A stretch of DNA of 64,000 nucleotides from Geodermatophilus poikilotrophus (GTDB taxonomy: Bacteria > Actinomycetota > Actinomycetes > Mycobacteriales > Geodermatophilaceae): NCBI RefSeq assembly GCF_900111455.1, contig NZ_FOIE01000005.1:186001-250000 (forward strand), written 5' to 3'. Position 1 is the stretch's first letter. Each line of letters opens with the position of its first letter. Under the pieces are notes generated by a model. That model was given only the letters and a program-made list of their open reading frames with translations. It ran no database searches and was not told the DNA's origin. Shown in pieces: positions 9,072-18,457 of this stretch. Made by a program: the position numbers and the translations under genes.

Positions 9072-10031
9072 TCAGCGCCGGGCGCTCGCCGCGGCGTAGA
9101 GGGCGATGCCGGCAGCGACGCTGACGTTGAGCGACTCGGTGTCCCGTGCGATCGGGATGCGCACGACCACGTCGCAGCGCTCACGCACCAGCCGGGACAG
9201 CCCCGCCCCCTCGGCGCCGACCACCAGCGCCAGCGGATCGGCGAACCCGTCGAACTCGTGCACGTCGACGTCGCCGTCGCCGGCCAGCCCGACCGTCATC
9301 AGCCCGGCGTCCTGGTAGGAGCCCAGCGCCCGGGCCAGGTTGACCGCGCGGGCCACCGGCAGCCGCGCGGCGGCGCCGGCGCTGGTGCGCCACGCCGAGG
9401 CGGTCATGCCGACCGAACGGCGCTGCGGGACGACGACGCCGTGCGCGTCGAAGGCGGCGGCCGAGCGGACGACGGCGCCGAGGTTGCGCGGGTCGGTGAC
9501 CCCGTCCATCGCGACGACCAGCGGCGGGCGGCCCGAGTCGCGGGCGAGGTCGAGCAGGTCGTCGGGGTGCGCGTACTGGTACGGCGGCACCTGCAGGCCG
9601 ATGCCCTGGTGCAGCGCACCGTTGGACATCCGGTCGAACTCCGCCCTGCCGACCTCCAGCAGCGGCAGTCCCCGGTCGTTGGCCAGGTGCAGCGCCTCGG
9701 TGATCCGCTCGTCGGTCGCCGTCCGCGCGTCGCCGGTGACGACATACAGCGCGGTCGCCGGGATCTGCGCGCGCAGCGCCTCGACGACCGGGTTGCGGCC
9801 GAGCAGCAGCTCCGGCGCCTCCTCGGCGCGCTGCCGGCTGCGGTCGCGCTCGGTCCGCCGCCGGGCGTCGGCCTGCGCCCGGCGCTGGGCCGGGTGCCCG
9901 GGGCGCATCTCGGCCGGCGGGGTGGCGCCGCGCCCGGCCAGCGACCGGCGGTTCTTGCCGCCGGTGCCCCCGGAGGCGCCCTTCTTGTGCGCGCCGGTGG
10001 TGCGTCCACGGCGCTGGCTGTTGCCGGCCAT
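9072..10031 (-). CDS. rlmB: 23S rRNA (guanosine-2'-O-)-methyltransferase RlmB (TrmH/SpoU family)
   Basis: A 319-aa SPOUT methyltransferase that modifies the ribosomal peptidyl-transferase region. After a basic, probably disordered N-terminus (about 1-70) comes the substrate-binding domain starting [14 protein letters not shown]. The knotted SPOUT domain carries the three SpoU motifs: [31 protein letters not shown] and [20 protein letters not shown]. The ATG at 10031 overlaps the cysS stop (TGATG), placing it at the end of the carD-ispD-ispF-cysS-rlmB block, as in M. tuberculosis (Rv3579c). Confidence 0.95.
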   Translation of the reverse strand: MAGNSQRRGRTTGAHKKGASGGTGGKNRRSLAGRGATPPAEMRPGHPAQRRAQADARRRTERDRSRQRAEEAPELLLGRNPVVEALRAQIPATALYVVTGDARTATDERITEALHLANDRGLPLLEVGRAEFDRMSNGALHQGIGLQVPPYQYAHPDDLLDLARDSGRPPLVVAMDGVTDPRNLGAVVRSAAAFDAHGVVVPQRRSVGMTASAWRTSAGAAARLPVARAVNLARALGSYQDAGLMTVGLAGDGDVDVHEFDGFADPLALVVGAEGAGLSRLVRERCDVVVRIPIARDTESLNVSVAAGIALYAAASARR

Positions 10032-11434
10032 CAGCGGCTCAGCTCCCATCGGGGTCCCTGCGGGGTGTCCTCGACCTGGACACCGAGTGCGGCGAGCTGG
10101 TCGCGGATCGCGTCCGCTGCTGCGTAGTCCCTGCGTGCGCGGGCGGCCTGCCGCTGCTCGAGCGCCAGCGCGACGAGCCCGTCCGCCACCTCGCCCAGCC
10201 GGTCGCCCCCGCCGGCGGCGGTCCAGTGCGGGTCCAGCGGGTCCAGGCCGAGGACGCCGAGCATCGCCCGGACCGACCCCAGCGCGTCGGCGACCGCCTT
10301 CTCGTCGCCCTCGGCCAGCGCGGTGTTGCCCTCCCGCACCGCCTCGTGCACGGCGGCCACGGCAGCGGGTGTGCCGAGGTCGTCGTCGAGGGCGGCGGTG
10401 AAGTCCGCGCACAGCACCGGGCTCCCGGCGTCGGCTCCCACCCGCTCGGCGGCCCGCTTCACGAACGACTCGATCCGCCGGTAGGCGACACCCGCCTCCG
10501 CCAGCGCCGCGTCGGTGAACTCGATGGTCGACCGGTAGTGCGGCGTGACCAGGTAGTAGCGCAGCTCCACCGGCCGGACCCGCTGCACAACCTCGTCGAC
10601 CAGCGCGGTGTTGCCCAGCGACTTGCTCATCTTCTCGCCGCCGAGGGTCACCCAGCCGTTGTGCAGCCAGTACCGGGCGAACCCGTCACCGGCGGCCCGC
10701 GACTGGGCCTGCTCGTTCTCGTGGTGCGGGAAGCGCAGGTCCAGCCCGCCGCCGTGGATGTCGAACTCCGGGCCCAGGTACCGCTCGGCCATCGCCGAGC
10801 ACTCCAGGTGCCAGCCGGGCCGGCCCCGGCCCCACGGCGTGGCCCAGGACGCGGTCTCCGGCTCGCCGGGCTTGTGCGCCTTCCACAGCGCGAAGTCGCG
10901 GGCGTCGCGCTTGCGCTCGTCGGTGTCGGTGTCCGCGGCCGGCTCCAGGTCCTCCACCCTCTGACGGGTCAGGCAGCCGTACTCCGGGAAGGAGCGGACG
11001 TCGAAGTAGACGTCGCCGTCCACCGCGTAGGCATGGCCGCGGTCGATGAGCCGCTCCATGAGCGCCACCATGTCCGGGACGTGCCCGGTCGCGCGCGGCT
11101 CGTATGTCGGCGGCAGCACGCCGAGGACGTCGTAGGCGCGGGTGACCGCGAGCTCGTTGGTGTAGGCCCAGGCCCACCAGGGCACGCCTGCGGCCTCCGC
11201 CTTCGCGAGGATCTTGTCGTCGATGTCCGTGACGTTCCGGACGTAGGTCACCTCGAGGCCGCTGCACGCCAGCCAGCGGCGCAGCACGTCGAAGGCGAGG
11301 GCCGAGCGGACGTGGCCGACGTGCGGCGGGCCCTGGACGGTGAGCCCGCAGACGTAGACGGAGGCCTGCCCGGCACGCAGGGGCGTGAACTCACGGACCG
11401 CGCGGGCGGCCGTGTCGTACAGGCGGAGGCTCAC
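10031..11434 (-). CDS. cysS: Cysteinyl-tRNA synthetase
   Basis: A 467-aa class I synthetase that charges tRNA-Cys. It shows the zinc ligand region YVCGLT, the HIGH-type motif [10 protein letters not shown] (about residue 37), [13 protein letters not shown] and KMSKSLGN (about residue 265). Its length fits CysRS rather than the shorter mycothiol ligase MshC. The start is GTG 11434. A 57-bp spacer with a tandem repeat separates it from ispF. Confidence 0.95.
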   Translation of the reverse strand: MSLRLYDTAARAVREFTPLRAGQASVYVCGLTVQGPPHVGHVRSALAFDVLRRWLACSGLEVTYVRNVTDIDDKILAKAEAAGVPWWAWAYTNELAVTRAYDVLGVLPPTYEPRATGHVPDMVALMERLIDRGHAYAVDGDVYFDVRSFPEYGCLTRQRVEDLEPAADTDTDERKRDARDFALWKAHKPGEPETASWATPWGRGRPGWHLECSAMAERYLGPEFDIHGGGLDLRFPHHENEQAQSRAAGDGFARYWLHNGWVTLGGEKMSKSLGNTALVDEVVQRVRPVELRYYLVTPHYRSTIEFTDAALAEAGVAYRRIESFVKRAAERVGADAGSPVLCADFTAALDDDLGTPAAVAAVHEAVREGNTALAEGDEKAVADALGSVRAMLGVLGLDPLDPHWTAAGGGDRLGEVADGLVALALEQRQAARARRDYAAADAIRDQLAALGVQVEDTPQGPRWELSR

Positions 11435-11435
11435 T

Positions 11436-11491
11436 GCGCGGAGTCTACGGAGCGCAGCACCAGCTCGGCGCGGAGTCCGCCGAGCGCAGCA
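11436..11491. repeat. Tandem 24-bp direct repeat in the ispF-cysS spacer
   Basis: Two units (11436-11459 and 11468-11491) both begin GCGCGGAGTC and end GAGCGCAGCA; they are identical except for a five-base middle block. Period 32 bp. The units fill nearly all of the spacer between the two genes. Confidence 0.75.
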
Positions 11492-11992
11492 TCAGCCCGG
11501 CGGGGAGTCCACGGACGCCGTCCGGACCACCAGCGCCGTCGCCATCGCCGCCCGCCCCTCCCCCCGCCCGGTGAGCCCCAGGCCGTCGGTCGTGGTGGCG
11601 GCGACGCTCACCGGGGCGCCCAGCGCCTCGCTGAGCACCTGCTCGGCCTCCGCGCGGCGCGGCCCGACCCTGGGGGTGTTGCCGACCAGCTGGACGGCGG
11701 CGTTGCCGACCTGCCACCCGGCCGCCTCGAGGACCTCGCGCACGTGGGCGAGGACGGCCGCGCCGCGCCCCCCGGCCCACCGCGGGTCGTCGGTGCCGAG
11801 CAGGCCGCCGATGTCGCCCAGGCCGGCCGCGGAGAGCACCGCGTCGGTGAGTGCGTGGGCGGCCACGTCGCCGTCGGAGTGCCCGGCGCAGCCGTCGACG
11901 CCCGGCCACTCCAGCCCGGCGAGCCAGCAGGTGCGGCCGGCCTCAACCGGGTGGACGTCGACCCCGACGCCCACCCGCGGCAGCTCGCTCAC
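11492..11992 (-). CDS. ispF: 2-C-methyl-D-erythritol 2,4-cyclodiphosphate synthase
   Basis: A 166-aa MEP-pathway enzyme that cyclises CDP-ME-2-phosphate to MEcPP. Metal ligands are visible in GVDVHP (about residue 10) and [15 protein letters not shown] (about 37). The C-terminal substrate region [14 protein letters not shown] is present. GTG 11992 overlaps the ispD stop (GTGA), so ispD and ispF are coupled. Confidence 0.95.
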   Translation of the reverse strand: MSELPRVGVGVDVHPVEAGRTCWLAGLEWPGVDGCAGHSDGDVAAHALTDAVLSAAGLGDIGGLLGTDDPRWAGGRGAAVLAHVREVLEAAGWQVGNAAVQLVGNTPRVGPRRAEAEQVLSEALGAPVSVAATTTDGLGLTGRGEGRAAMATALVVRTASVDSPPG

Positions 11993-12651
11993 CGGGACAC
12001 CTGCAGCTCGGCCAGCGCGAGGTCGTGCGGGACCGTCACCTTCGCCCCCCGCTCGTCGCCGGCCACCGTCGCGACCGGGACCCCGGCGGCGCGCACCACC
12101 GCGGCGTCGTCGGTGAGCTCGGCGTCGGGCGGCAGCCAGGCGTAGGCGTCGACGAGGGCATCCCGGGCGAAGCCCTGCGGGGTCTGCACCCGGCGCAGGA
12201 CCGAGCGGTCGACGGTGTCCGCGACACCACCGTCGTCGTCCACCACGACGGTGGTGTCCACGACCGGCAGCACCGGGACGACGGCGCGTGCCCCGGCGGA
12301 CAGCGCCTCGAGGACCCGGACCACCAGGTCCGGCGGGGTCAGCGGGCGGGCGGCGTCGTGCACCAGGACGGCGTCCGCGCCCGTGCCGACCGCGGCGAGG
12401 GCAGCCCGGACCGACGCCGTCCGGGTGCTGCCGCCGACGACCAGCCGCACGTCCAGCGGCAGGACGGTGGCGAAGGCGCAGAGCTCGTCGCCGGGGACGG
12501 CCACCACCACGTCGGCCACCCCACCGTCGCGGAGGGTGTCGACCGCCCAGCAGACCAGTGGGCGGTCGGCGAGCGGGACCAGCGCCTTGGGCCGGTCGGC
12601 CCCCAGACGCAGACCACTCCCGGCCGCTGCGACGATGCCGACAGCGTGCAC
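11989..12651 (-). CDS. ispD: 2-C-methyl-D-erythritol 4-phosphate cytidylyltransferase
   Basis: A 220-aa MEP-pathway enzyme that joins CTP and MEP to give CDP-ME. The nucleotidyltransferase loop [17 protein letters not shown] is at about residues 8-24. [14 protein letters not shown] and the C-terminal TDDAAVV region match the family. GTG 12651 is the first start preceding the conserved [10 protein letters not shown]; no clear ribosome site precedes it, and carD ends 42 bp upstream on the same strand, so translation is probably coupled. Confidence 0.93.
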   Translation of the reverse strand: MHAVGIVAAAGSGLRLGADRPKALVPLADRPLVCWAVDTLRDGGVADVVVAVPGDELCAFATVLPLDVRLVVGGSTRTASVRAALAAVGTGADAVLVHDAARPLTPPDLVVRVLEALSAGARAVVPVLPVVDTTVVVDDDGGVADTVDRSVLRRVQTPQGFARDALVDAYAWLPPDAELTDDAAVVRAAGVPVATVAGDERGAKVTVPHDLALAELQVSR

Positions 12652-12692
12652 GGGAGTGGTGTGGGGGTGCGGGGAGAGCTCGAGGTCTGAGC

Positions 12693-13175
12693 TCAGCTGG
12701 CGAGGACCTCGTCGAGGAGGACCTCGGCCTTGTCCTCGTTGGTGCCCTCGGCGAGCGCGAGCTCGCTCACCAGGATCTGGCGCGCCTTGGAGAGCATCCG
12801 CTTCTCGCCGGCCGAGAGGCCACGGTCCTTGTCGCGGCGCCACAGGTCACGCACGACCTCGGCGACCTTGTTGACGTCACCGGAGGCGAGCTTCTCGAGG
12901 TTCGCCTTGTAGCGGCGCGACCAGTTGGTCGGCTCCTCGGTGTGCGGGGCACGCAGCACCTCGAAGACCCGGTTCAGTCCGTCCTGACCGACGACGTCGC
13001 GGACGCCGACGATCTCTGCGTTGTCGGCCGGTACCCGCACGGTCAGGTCGCCCTGGGCGACCTTCAGCACGAGGTAGGCCCTCTCTTCGCCCTTGATGAC
13101 CCGCGTCTCGATCGCCTCGATCAGCGCGGCCCCGTGGTGCGGGTAGACAACGGTCTCGCCGACAGTGAAGCCCAT
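12693..13175 (-). CDS. carD: RNA polymerase-binding transcription factor CarD
   Basis: A 160-aa global regulator that binds RNA polymerase beta and stabilises open complexes at rRNA and housekeeping promoters. It begins [20 protein letters not shown], the conserved Tudor-like RNAP-interaction domain. A basic C-terminal helical DNA-binding domain follows ([32 protein letters not shown]). ATG 13175 with an AAAGGGG ribosome site is preferred over a start nine codons upstream. It heads the ispD-ispF-cysS-rlmB block as in mycobacteria. Confidence 0.96.
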   Translation of the reverse strand: MGFTVGETVVYPHHGAALIEAIETRVIKGEERAYLVLKVAQGDLTVRVPADNAEIVGVRDVVGQDGLNRVFEVLRAPHTEEPTNWSRRYKANLEKLASGDVNKVAEVVRDLWRRDKDRGLSAGEKRMLSKARQILVSELALAEGTNEDKAEVLLDEVLAS

Positions 13176-13297
13176 GTGTGTGTGACCCCTTTCGCTGTCC
13201 ACAGGTTACCACGGCAGACTGGCGAAGGGGACCGCCTGATTTCGTAAACCCGCAGGTCAGGGGCCATACTGAGTGCCGGGGAGGGGTTGACAGGAGC

Positions 13298-14155
13298 ATG
13301 GTGGGTGTGCCTGCGGAACCGATGCGGCCGCCGGTCTCGCTCCGCGCACTGGCCCTCGCGACCCACCCCGGACCGGCCGTCGCGGTCACCGTCGTGGCCA
13401 CCCTGCTGGCCCTCGCCGCGGGGGTGCCCGCAGGACGGGCCGCGCTCGTGGGCGCCGCCGTCCTCGCAGGTCAGGCCTCCATCGGGTGGAGCAACGACTG
13501 GCTCGACGCCGACCGGGACCGGGCCGTCGCGCGGTCGGACAAACCGGTCGTCCAGGGTGCCGTCGCCCCCGAGCTGCTGCGCACGCTGGCCCTCGGGTCG
13601 GCGGCCGCCGCCGTCGTCCTGTCGCTGTCGCTGGGCGTCGGCCCGGGGTTGCTGCTGCTCGTGCTGGTCGTGAGCGGCTGGGCCTACAACGCCGGCCTCA
13701 AGCGCACCGCGGCCTCGGTGCTGCCCTACGTCACCGGCTTCGGCGCACTGCCGGCCGGGGTGGTCGCGGCCGCGCCCGGCGCACCGGAGGCGCCCTGGTG
13801 GCTGGTCGTCGCAGGAGCCGCGCTGGGCGCCGCCGCGCACCTGGCCAACGTCGCCCCGGACCTCGAGGACGACCTGGCCACCGGTGTCCGCGGGCTGCCG
13901 CACCGGCTGGGCGCACGGGCCTCCGCCGCCACCGGGGCGGTCGTGCTGGGCGCAGCGTCGCTGGTGCTGGTGGTGGGGCCGGCCGGGCCGCCGACGGCCA
14001 CCGGCTGGGCCGGTCTGGCGCTGGCCGTGCCGGCCGTCCTCGCCGCCGCGCTGGCGGGGACCGCGCGCTTCCGCCGGCTGGCGTTCCCCGCGGTCATGCT
14101 GCTGACGGTGCTGGACGTGGTGCTGCTGCTGGCCGGCGGGGCCGCGGTCACCTGA
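13298..14155 (+). CDS. UbiA-family prenyltransferase
   Basis: A 285-aa polytopic membrane protein with about eight hydrophobic segments. The first Asp-rich motif is SNDWLDADRDRAVARSDKP (about residue 65), the NDxxDxxxD type that binds the prenyl diphosphate through magnesium. The second, less canonical, is NVAPDLEDDLATG. ATG 13298 has AGGAG directly upstream, and CATACT at 13265-13270 is a possible -10. The acceptor cannot be read from sequence; menaquinone, heme or lipid prenylation are all possible. Confidence 0.85.
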   Translation: MVGVPAEPMRPPVSLRALALATHPGPAVAVTVVATLLALAAGVPAGRAALVGAAVLAGQASIGWSNDWLDADRDRAVARSDKPVVQGAVAPELLRTLALGSAAAAVVLSLSLGVGPGLLLLVLVVSGWAYNAGLKRTAASVLPYVTGFGALPAGVVAAAPGAPEAPWWLVVAGAALGAAAHLANVAPDLEDDLATGVRGLPHRLGARASAATGAVVLGAASLVLVVGPAGPPTATGWAGLALAVPAVLAAALAGTARFRRLAFPAVMLLTVLDVVLLLAGGAAVT

Positions 14156-14172
14156 CGGAGGGCCCTCCTGCC

Positions 14173-14219
14173 GCAGGCTCGCGGCGGGACCCTGTACGGG
14201 GGGGCCGCCGCGAGCCTGC
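14173..14219. terminator. Bidirectional terminator between convergent genes (family E-like)
   Basis: Perfect 15-bp arms, GCAGGCTCGCGGCGG (14173-14187) and its complement (14205-14219), around a 17-nt loop. It lies between the ends of the UbiA gene and the sigma-partner gene, so it can serve both strands. Confidence 0.75.
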
Positions 14220-14225
14220 CGAGGG

Positions 14226-15107
14226 TCACTTCCCGTCGTTGCCCTTGCCGTTGCCCTTGCCGTTGCCCTTGCCGGGGTGCGGCGCCACAGCGGCCGGCTC
14301 ATCGGCGACCGGCGCCTGCTCGGCCGGCTGGAGCGCGGGTTCCTCCGCCGGGGCGGCGCGCTCGGTCCGCCGCTGGTCACGGTTCTCCTGGGCCACCTGG
14401 GGCATCTGCCCGCGGTTCGTCACGCCGTCACGAGCGGCCGCGCTGACCTTCTGGCCGTGGTTGCTGTACTCGGGCTCGGCCGGCGCGTCGGTGTCCGGGA
14501 CGGACGTCTCGGCGGGGTCGTCGAGGACGACCGTCTCAGAGCCGTCGGCCGGGTCCGGGATCGTCGGCGGGGTCACCTCCGTGGGCGTCGGCCCGGGGTC
14601 CAGCGGCGCCTCGATCGGCGCGTCCGCGAGGTCGCCGGTGCGCTCCAGGACGGATCCGGTCTGCTCGGTGCCCGGGGTCTGCTCCCCGGTGGTCGTGGTC
14701 GTGGTCTCGACCATGCCGGTGGTCGACTCGTCCGGCGTGGCCAGGGCGACGGTGGTCGCGGTGCCGGTCAGCGCGACGGCGACGACACCGCCCGCGGCGG
14801 CCGCCTTGGCGACGGCACCGGCGGCGGCGAACTTGGCGACGAGGGTGGAGATCAGCACGTGGGGCCTCTTCCGTGAGGTCCGGGCGGGTCGCCCGGCCGT
14901 CCCGGGGGACGGTTCCTGGGTGGGGACGAGGAGACCGATCGCCAGCAGCTCGGTCAGGGCCGCGTTCGGCCGCCCGGGCTCCGTGGCGCTCGCCCGGACC
15001 GCGTCGGTGAACGCGGCCAGGCCCTGCGCGCCCGCGGGCACGGGACGGCCGGCGAGGCAGGCCGTGAAGGCCTCCTCGTCGGTCCGGACGTCGGCTGGCG
15101 TGGTCAT
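14226..15107 (-). CDS. Single-pass membrane protein paired with an ECF sigma factor (putative anti-sigma)
   Basis: A 293-aa protein whose ATG overlaps the end of the sigma gene (ATGA), the usual arrangement for an anti-sigma factor. About 65 N-terminal cytoplasmic residues precede a basic patch and one hydrophobic segment (about 85-125). The rest is Pro/Thr/Glu-rich and probably extracytoplasmic, ending in Gly-Lys-Gly-Asn repeats encoded by 12-bp DNA repeats at about 14237-14275. No zinc-binding anti-sigma motif is seen, so the role is inferred from position only. Confidence 0.7.
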   Translation of the reverse strand: MTTPADVRTDEEAFTACLAGRPVPAGAQGLAAFTDAVRASATEPGRPNAALTELLAIGLLVPTQEPSPGTAGRPARTSRKRPHVLISTLVAKFAAAGAVAKAAAAGGVVAVALTGTATTVALATPDESTTGMVETTTTTTGEQTPGTEQTGSVLERTGDLADAPIEAPLDPGPTPTEVTPPTIPDPADGSETVVLDDPAETSVPDTDAPAEPEYSNHGQKVSAAARDGVTNRGQMPQVAQENRDQRRTERAAPAEEPALQPAEQAPVADEPAAVAPHPGKGNGKGNGKGNDGK

Positions 15108-15726
15108 CTCGCTCCCGTCATCGCCGCGCGGGCCGGCAGGGGTGCGCGCGTCGTCCCAGCTGTCTCACCCGTCCGGGGGGTCCCGGCCGGCTCGAGCTCG
15201 GCGCGCAGCCGGCGCAGCCCGCGCCGCTGCAGCGCCTTGACCGAGCCCACCGAGCGGCCCAGCACCTCGGCCACCTGCTCGACGGTGAGTCGGCGAGCAC
15301 GCGCAGCAGCAGGACCGAGCGCTGGTCGGCGGGCAGGCCCGCGCACACCCGGCGCACGGTCTCGGTGCCGAGCCGGGTCAGGACGTCGTCCTCCACGTCC
15401 CCGCCCGGGACCTCGGCCAGCCGGTCGCCGGCGTCGTCGGCCAGCTCGGGACGACGGCTGCGCCGGCGCCAGTCGTCGACCAGCCGGCGGTGGGCGATGG
15501 TGAACACCCACGAGCGCAGGGCGTCCTCGTCTCCCGTGAAGCCGGCGAGGCCGCGGAAGACAGCGAGGAAGGTCTCGCTGGCCAGGTCGTCGGGGTCGAG
15601 GGCACCGTGCAGCCGCAGGTACCCGGTGACCGCCGGGGAGAGGTCCCGGTAGAGCACCTCGAAGGCCCACGCGGCACCCGTCCGGGCCGCCGCGAGGACG
15701 TCGTCGAAGGACGACCCGATCGGCAT
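15104..15726 (-). pseudogene. ECF-type RNA polymerase sigma factor, interrupted by a one-base frameshift
   Basis: Starts at ATG 15726 after GGAGG. Region 2 is intact (YRDLSPAVTGYLRLHGALD, DLASETFLAVFRGLAGF, RSWVFTIAHRRLVDDW). Region 4 begins in the same frame (DQRSVLLLRVLAD), then the frame fails at 15289/15290. The remainder, LTVEQVAEVLGRSVGSVKAL and QRRGLRRLRAEL, is in the next frame and ends at 15104, overlapping the partner gene by ATGA. Restoring one base gives a normal 207-aa sigma factor. The conserved downstream frame and overlap suggest a sequencing error or a very recent mutation. Confidence 0.85.
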
Positions 15727-15799
15727 GCCCTCCTCATCGGCAGCCGAGAGGGGGGAGCGGACTCCGGCCTCCCCCGCTGGGAGGAGGGGCGGTCCTTCC

Positions 15800-17386
15800 T
15801 CAGATGACCTCGGTGCCGCGCAGCCGCTCCTGCTCGACGACCTCCTCCAGACCCTTGAGCCGGTCCAGGCCCTGCAGCGCACGGCGCATCCGCTGGTTGG
15901 GCGCCAGCCGCTCGCGGTTGCGCTCGAGGAAGGCCCAGTAGCCGGCGGTGAAGGGGCAGGCGTCCTCGCCCAGCCGCTTCCGCGGGTCGTAGCGGCAGCC
16001 GCCGCAGTAGTCGCTCATCCGGTCGATGTAGGCGCCGCCGGCGGCGTAGGGCTTGGTGGCGAGCAGCCCGCCGTCGGCGTGCTGGCTCATGCCGACGACG
16101 TTGGCGACCATCACCCAGTCGTAGCCGTCGACGAAGCTGCGGTGGAACCAGTCGGTCATCGCCAGCGGGTCGATGCCGCGCTGCAGCGCGTAGTTGCCGA
16201 GCACCATCAGCCGCGGGATGTGGTGCACCCAGCCGTCGCGGCGCAGGTCGCCGAGGACGTCGGACATGCACGCGGCGTCGACGGCGCCGTCGTCGAGGTC
16301 GGCCAGCCAGTCCGGCACCTCCTCGCGCGCGGCCAGGGCGTTGGCGTGCCGGAAGTCCCGGCCGAAGTGCCAGTAGGTGTGCCAGATGTAGTCGCGCCAG
16401 CCCATGACCTGGCGGACGAACCCCTCCACGCTGTTGAGCGGCAGCGGGTCGCCCTCGGCCACGGAGTCGCGGTAGCGCTGCTCGGCGGCGTGCACCTCCT
16501 CGAGCGGGTCCAGCAGGCCGAGGTTGACGGCCGGGGAGAGCAGCGAGTGCGTCATCCAGCGGTCGCCGGCGAGCATGGCGTCCTCGTGCGGGCCGAACGC
16601 GCCGAGCCGGGTGTCGAGGAAGTCGCGCAGCCGGCGCAGCGCCTCCTCGCGGGTCACCGGGAACAGTCGCGGGCCGTCGTCCCCCACGAAGGCGACGTCG
16701 CCGTCGGCCTCCCAGCGGCCGAGGTCGGCGCGCACCCGCTCGTCGATCTCGTCCTCCTCCGGCCACCACGGCTCGGGGACGTCGAGCCGCCCGTCCGACG
16801 GCGGCGGCTCCCGGTTGTCGTGGTCGAGGTTCCAGCGCCCGCCCACCGGCTCGGCGCCGTCCATCAGGACGTCGTGGCGGCGCCGGTTGTCCCGGTAGAA
16901 GTCCTCCATCAGCAGCCGCCGCCGGCCGCGTCCCTCCGCCCAGGCGGTGAACTCATCCTGCGTGGCGACGAACCCGCGGGCGGCGAGGACGGTGAGGTCG
17001 GGACGGCGCAGGACGTAGTCGCGGCTGCTCCAGGTCGTGGGGGCGCACACGCTCAGCGGCTCGCGCACCCGGTCCAGCGCCTCGGCGTAGGTGTGCACCT
17101 GGGCGAACTCCGCCTGGTCGCCCAGTTCGGCGGCCCGGTGGCGCAGCGCCGACAGCACCAGGTGGGCCTTCTGGCGGTGGAACCGGCGGCGCGCGAACAC
17201 CGCCCTGGACTCGATGAGCAGGACCGGCTGGTCCGGCCGGTCGAGGAAGTGCGGCCCGAGCTGGTCGGCGAAGCACCACCGCCGGGTGCCCGGTGCGCGG
17301 GCGGGGAACGCGGCCAGCGCCGGGTCGCCCCCGGGCCGTCGCGACGTGCCGGGCACCACGCGGCCCATCGCCGGGTCCTGCGGCAC
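15800..17386 (-). CDS. Iron-sulfur bacterial cryptochrome/photolyase (FeS-BCP, PhrB-like)
   Basis: A 528-aa flavoprotein of the prokaryotic (6-4) photolyase group. N-terminal cofactor-domain features include WCFADQLGPHFLDRPDQPVL; FAD-domain blocks include HSLLSPAVNLGLL, FVRQVMGWRDYIWHTYW and GNYALQRGIDPLAMTDW. Four Cys at about 373, 461, 464 and 477 have the same spacing (88, 3, 13) as the [4Fe-4S] ligands of Agrobacterium PhrB (350, 438, 441, 454). GTG 17386 is chosen for its GGAGG ribosome site; ATG 17368 lacks one. It likely repairs UV 6-4 photoproducts or senses light. Confidence 0.93.
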   Translation of the reverse strand: MPQDPAMGRVVPGTSRRPGGDPALAAFPARAPGTRRWCFADQLGPHFLDRPDQPVLLIESRAVFARRRFHRQKAHLVLSALRHRAAELGDQAEFAQVHTYAEALDRVREPLSVCAPTTWSSRDYVLRRPDLTVLAARGFVATQDEFTAWAEGRGRRRLLMEDFYRDNRRRHDVLMDGAEPVGGRWNLDHDNREPPPSDGRLDVPEPWWPEEDEIDERVRADLGRWEADGDVAFVGDDGPRLFPVTREEALRRLRDFLDTRLGAFGPHEDAMLAGDRWMTHSLLSPAVNLGLLDPLEEVHAAEQRYRDSVAEGDPLPLNSVEGFVRQVMGWRDYIWHTYWHFGRDFRHANALAAREEVPDWLADLDDGAVDAACMSDVLGDLRRDGWVHHIPRLMVLGNYALQRGIDPLAMTDWFHRSFVDGYDWVMVANVVGMSQHADGGLLATKPYAAGGAYIDRMSDYCGGCRYDPRKRLGEDACPFTAGYWAFLERNRERLAPNQRMRRALQGLDRLKGLEEVVEQERLRGTEVI

Positions 17387-17486
17387 GGCCTCACCTCCCG
17401 GCGGCCATCCTGGGGTGGGCGTTAGGCTCGGCGCGACTCGGGCCATCGACCTGCGGTGGCCGGCACGTCCCTGGAGGTCGACGGCT

Positions 17487-18314
17487 GTGAACCGCGCACT
17501 GCGCGCCGCCACGATGGGTGCCTTGCTGCTCAGCCCGGTCGCGCTCAGCGCGTGCAGTGCCGGCCAGGTGCCCCAGACGGCCACACAGAACCGCGACAAG
17601 GTCGGCCCCGAGGCCGCGGTCGGCGACCTGGTGATGCGCCAGATCACGCTGGCCTACCCGCAGGACGGGCTCTACGCGCAGGGTGACGAGGCCGAGCTGC
17701 GGATGGCGATCGTCAACAGCGACACCGAGGCCGACACGCTCGTCGGCATCGAGGGCGAGGCCTTCGACGGCGTCGTCGTCTCCGGGCAGGCCACCGCCTC
17801 CCCCGCCGTCCCCGGCTCCCCGTCGGCCGCCCCCGAATCCCCCGCTGCCGCGCCGGCGACCACCCCGGCCACGCCGACCACCCCGGGGACCACCCCGCAG
17901 ACGACGACCCCCGGGGCGACGACCACACCCGAGGCGACGACCACGCCGGGTGCGACGACCACGCCGGGTGCGACGCCGAGCGTCCCGGCCGCGCCGGCCG
18001 CGAGCTCGCGGGTCGAGATCCCCGTCCCCGCCGGCTCCACGGTGTTCCTCGGCGGCGCCGGCGGCGCGATGGTCGAGCTGGCCGACCTGTCCGAGGAGCT
18101 CACCGCCGGTCAGAGCATCGAGGTCACGCTGACGTTCGAGCGCGCCGGTGAGGTCACCGTCCAGGCACTCGTCGCCACGCCCGAGCGCGTGCTCCCCCGC
18201 GAGGAGCCCTTCGACTTCCACCACGAGGAGGGCGGCGGGGGTTCCGAGGGTGCCGAGGACATCGCCCGGGAGGGCGAGAGCGAGGCCGGCAGCGGTCCCG
18301 GCGAGCACGACTGA
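17487..18314 (+). CDS. LpqE-like lipoprotein (PCu(A)C-like fold)
   Basis: A 275-aa secreted lipoprotein. The signal peptide ends in a lipobox (LSPVALSAC, Cys about 23). A beta-rich domain (DLVMRQITLAYPQDGLYA ... AELRMAIVNSD) continues after a low-complexity Pro/Thr/Ala insertion (about residues 110-170) into EIPVPAGSTVFLGG and TLTFERAGEVTVQALV. The position immediately before radA matches LpqE (Rv3584) in M. tuberculosis. I do not see the full Met/His copper motif, so copper binding is not assured. GTG 17487 has TGGAGG upstream; TAGGCT at 17423-17428 is a possible -10. Confidence 0.8.
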   Translation: MNRALRAATMGALLLSPVALSACSAGQVPQTATQNRDKVGPEAAVGDLVMRQITLAYPQDGLYAQGDEAELRMAIVNSDTEADTLVGIEGEAFDGVVVSGQATASPAVPGSPSAAPESPAAAPATTPATPTTPGTTPQTTTPGATTTPEATTTPGATTTPGATPSVPAAPAASSRVEIPVPAGSTVFLGGAGGAMVELADLSEELTAGQSIEVTLTFERAGEVTVQALVATPERVLPREEPFDFHHEEGGGGSEGAEDIAREGESEAGSGPGEHD

Positions 18315-18445
18315 CAGCGGCCCCTGCCCCGCCAGCCGGCGGAGGAGGACCCCGCCCTCCGCACCGCTCGCGAGCTCGGAGCGGGCTGCGCGCGGGCCCG
18401 GGACGGCGAGGCCTCATCCTCCCCGGAACCGTCGCACCCGGCGGT

Positions 18446-18451
18446 TAGCGT
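18446..18451 (+). promoter_or_regulatory. Leaderless -10 element of radA
   Basis: TAGCGT lies 6 nt before the radA GTG at 18458, so the transcript probably starts at the initiation codon. Confidence 0.55.
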
Positions 18452-18457
18452 CGGGGG

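Noticed and set aside
8948-9184. 78-codon minus-strand frame overlapping palindrome P1-A
   Set aside because: Most of it is antisense-like sequence through the palindrome and the rlmB end; only its last codons may belong to the DUF4267-like gene.
10031-11434. Mycothiol ligase MshC as an alternative to cysS
   Set aside because: The protein is longer than MshC and has the full anticodon-binding C-terminal region of CysRS; context also matches cysS.
14237-14275. Short tandem repeat suggesting a CRISPR or satellite
   Set aside because: It is a 12-bp in-frame repeat coding Gly-Lys-Gly-Asn in the sigma-partner tail; there are no spacers.
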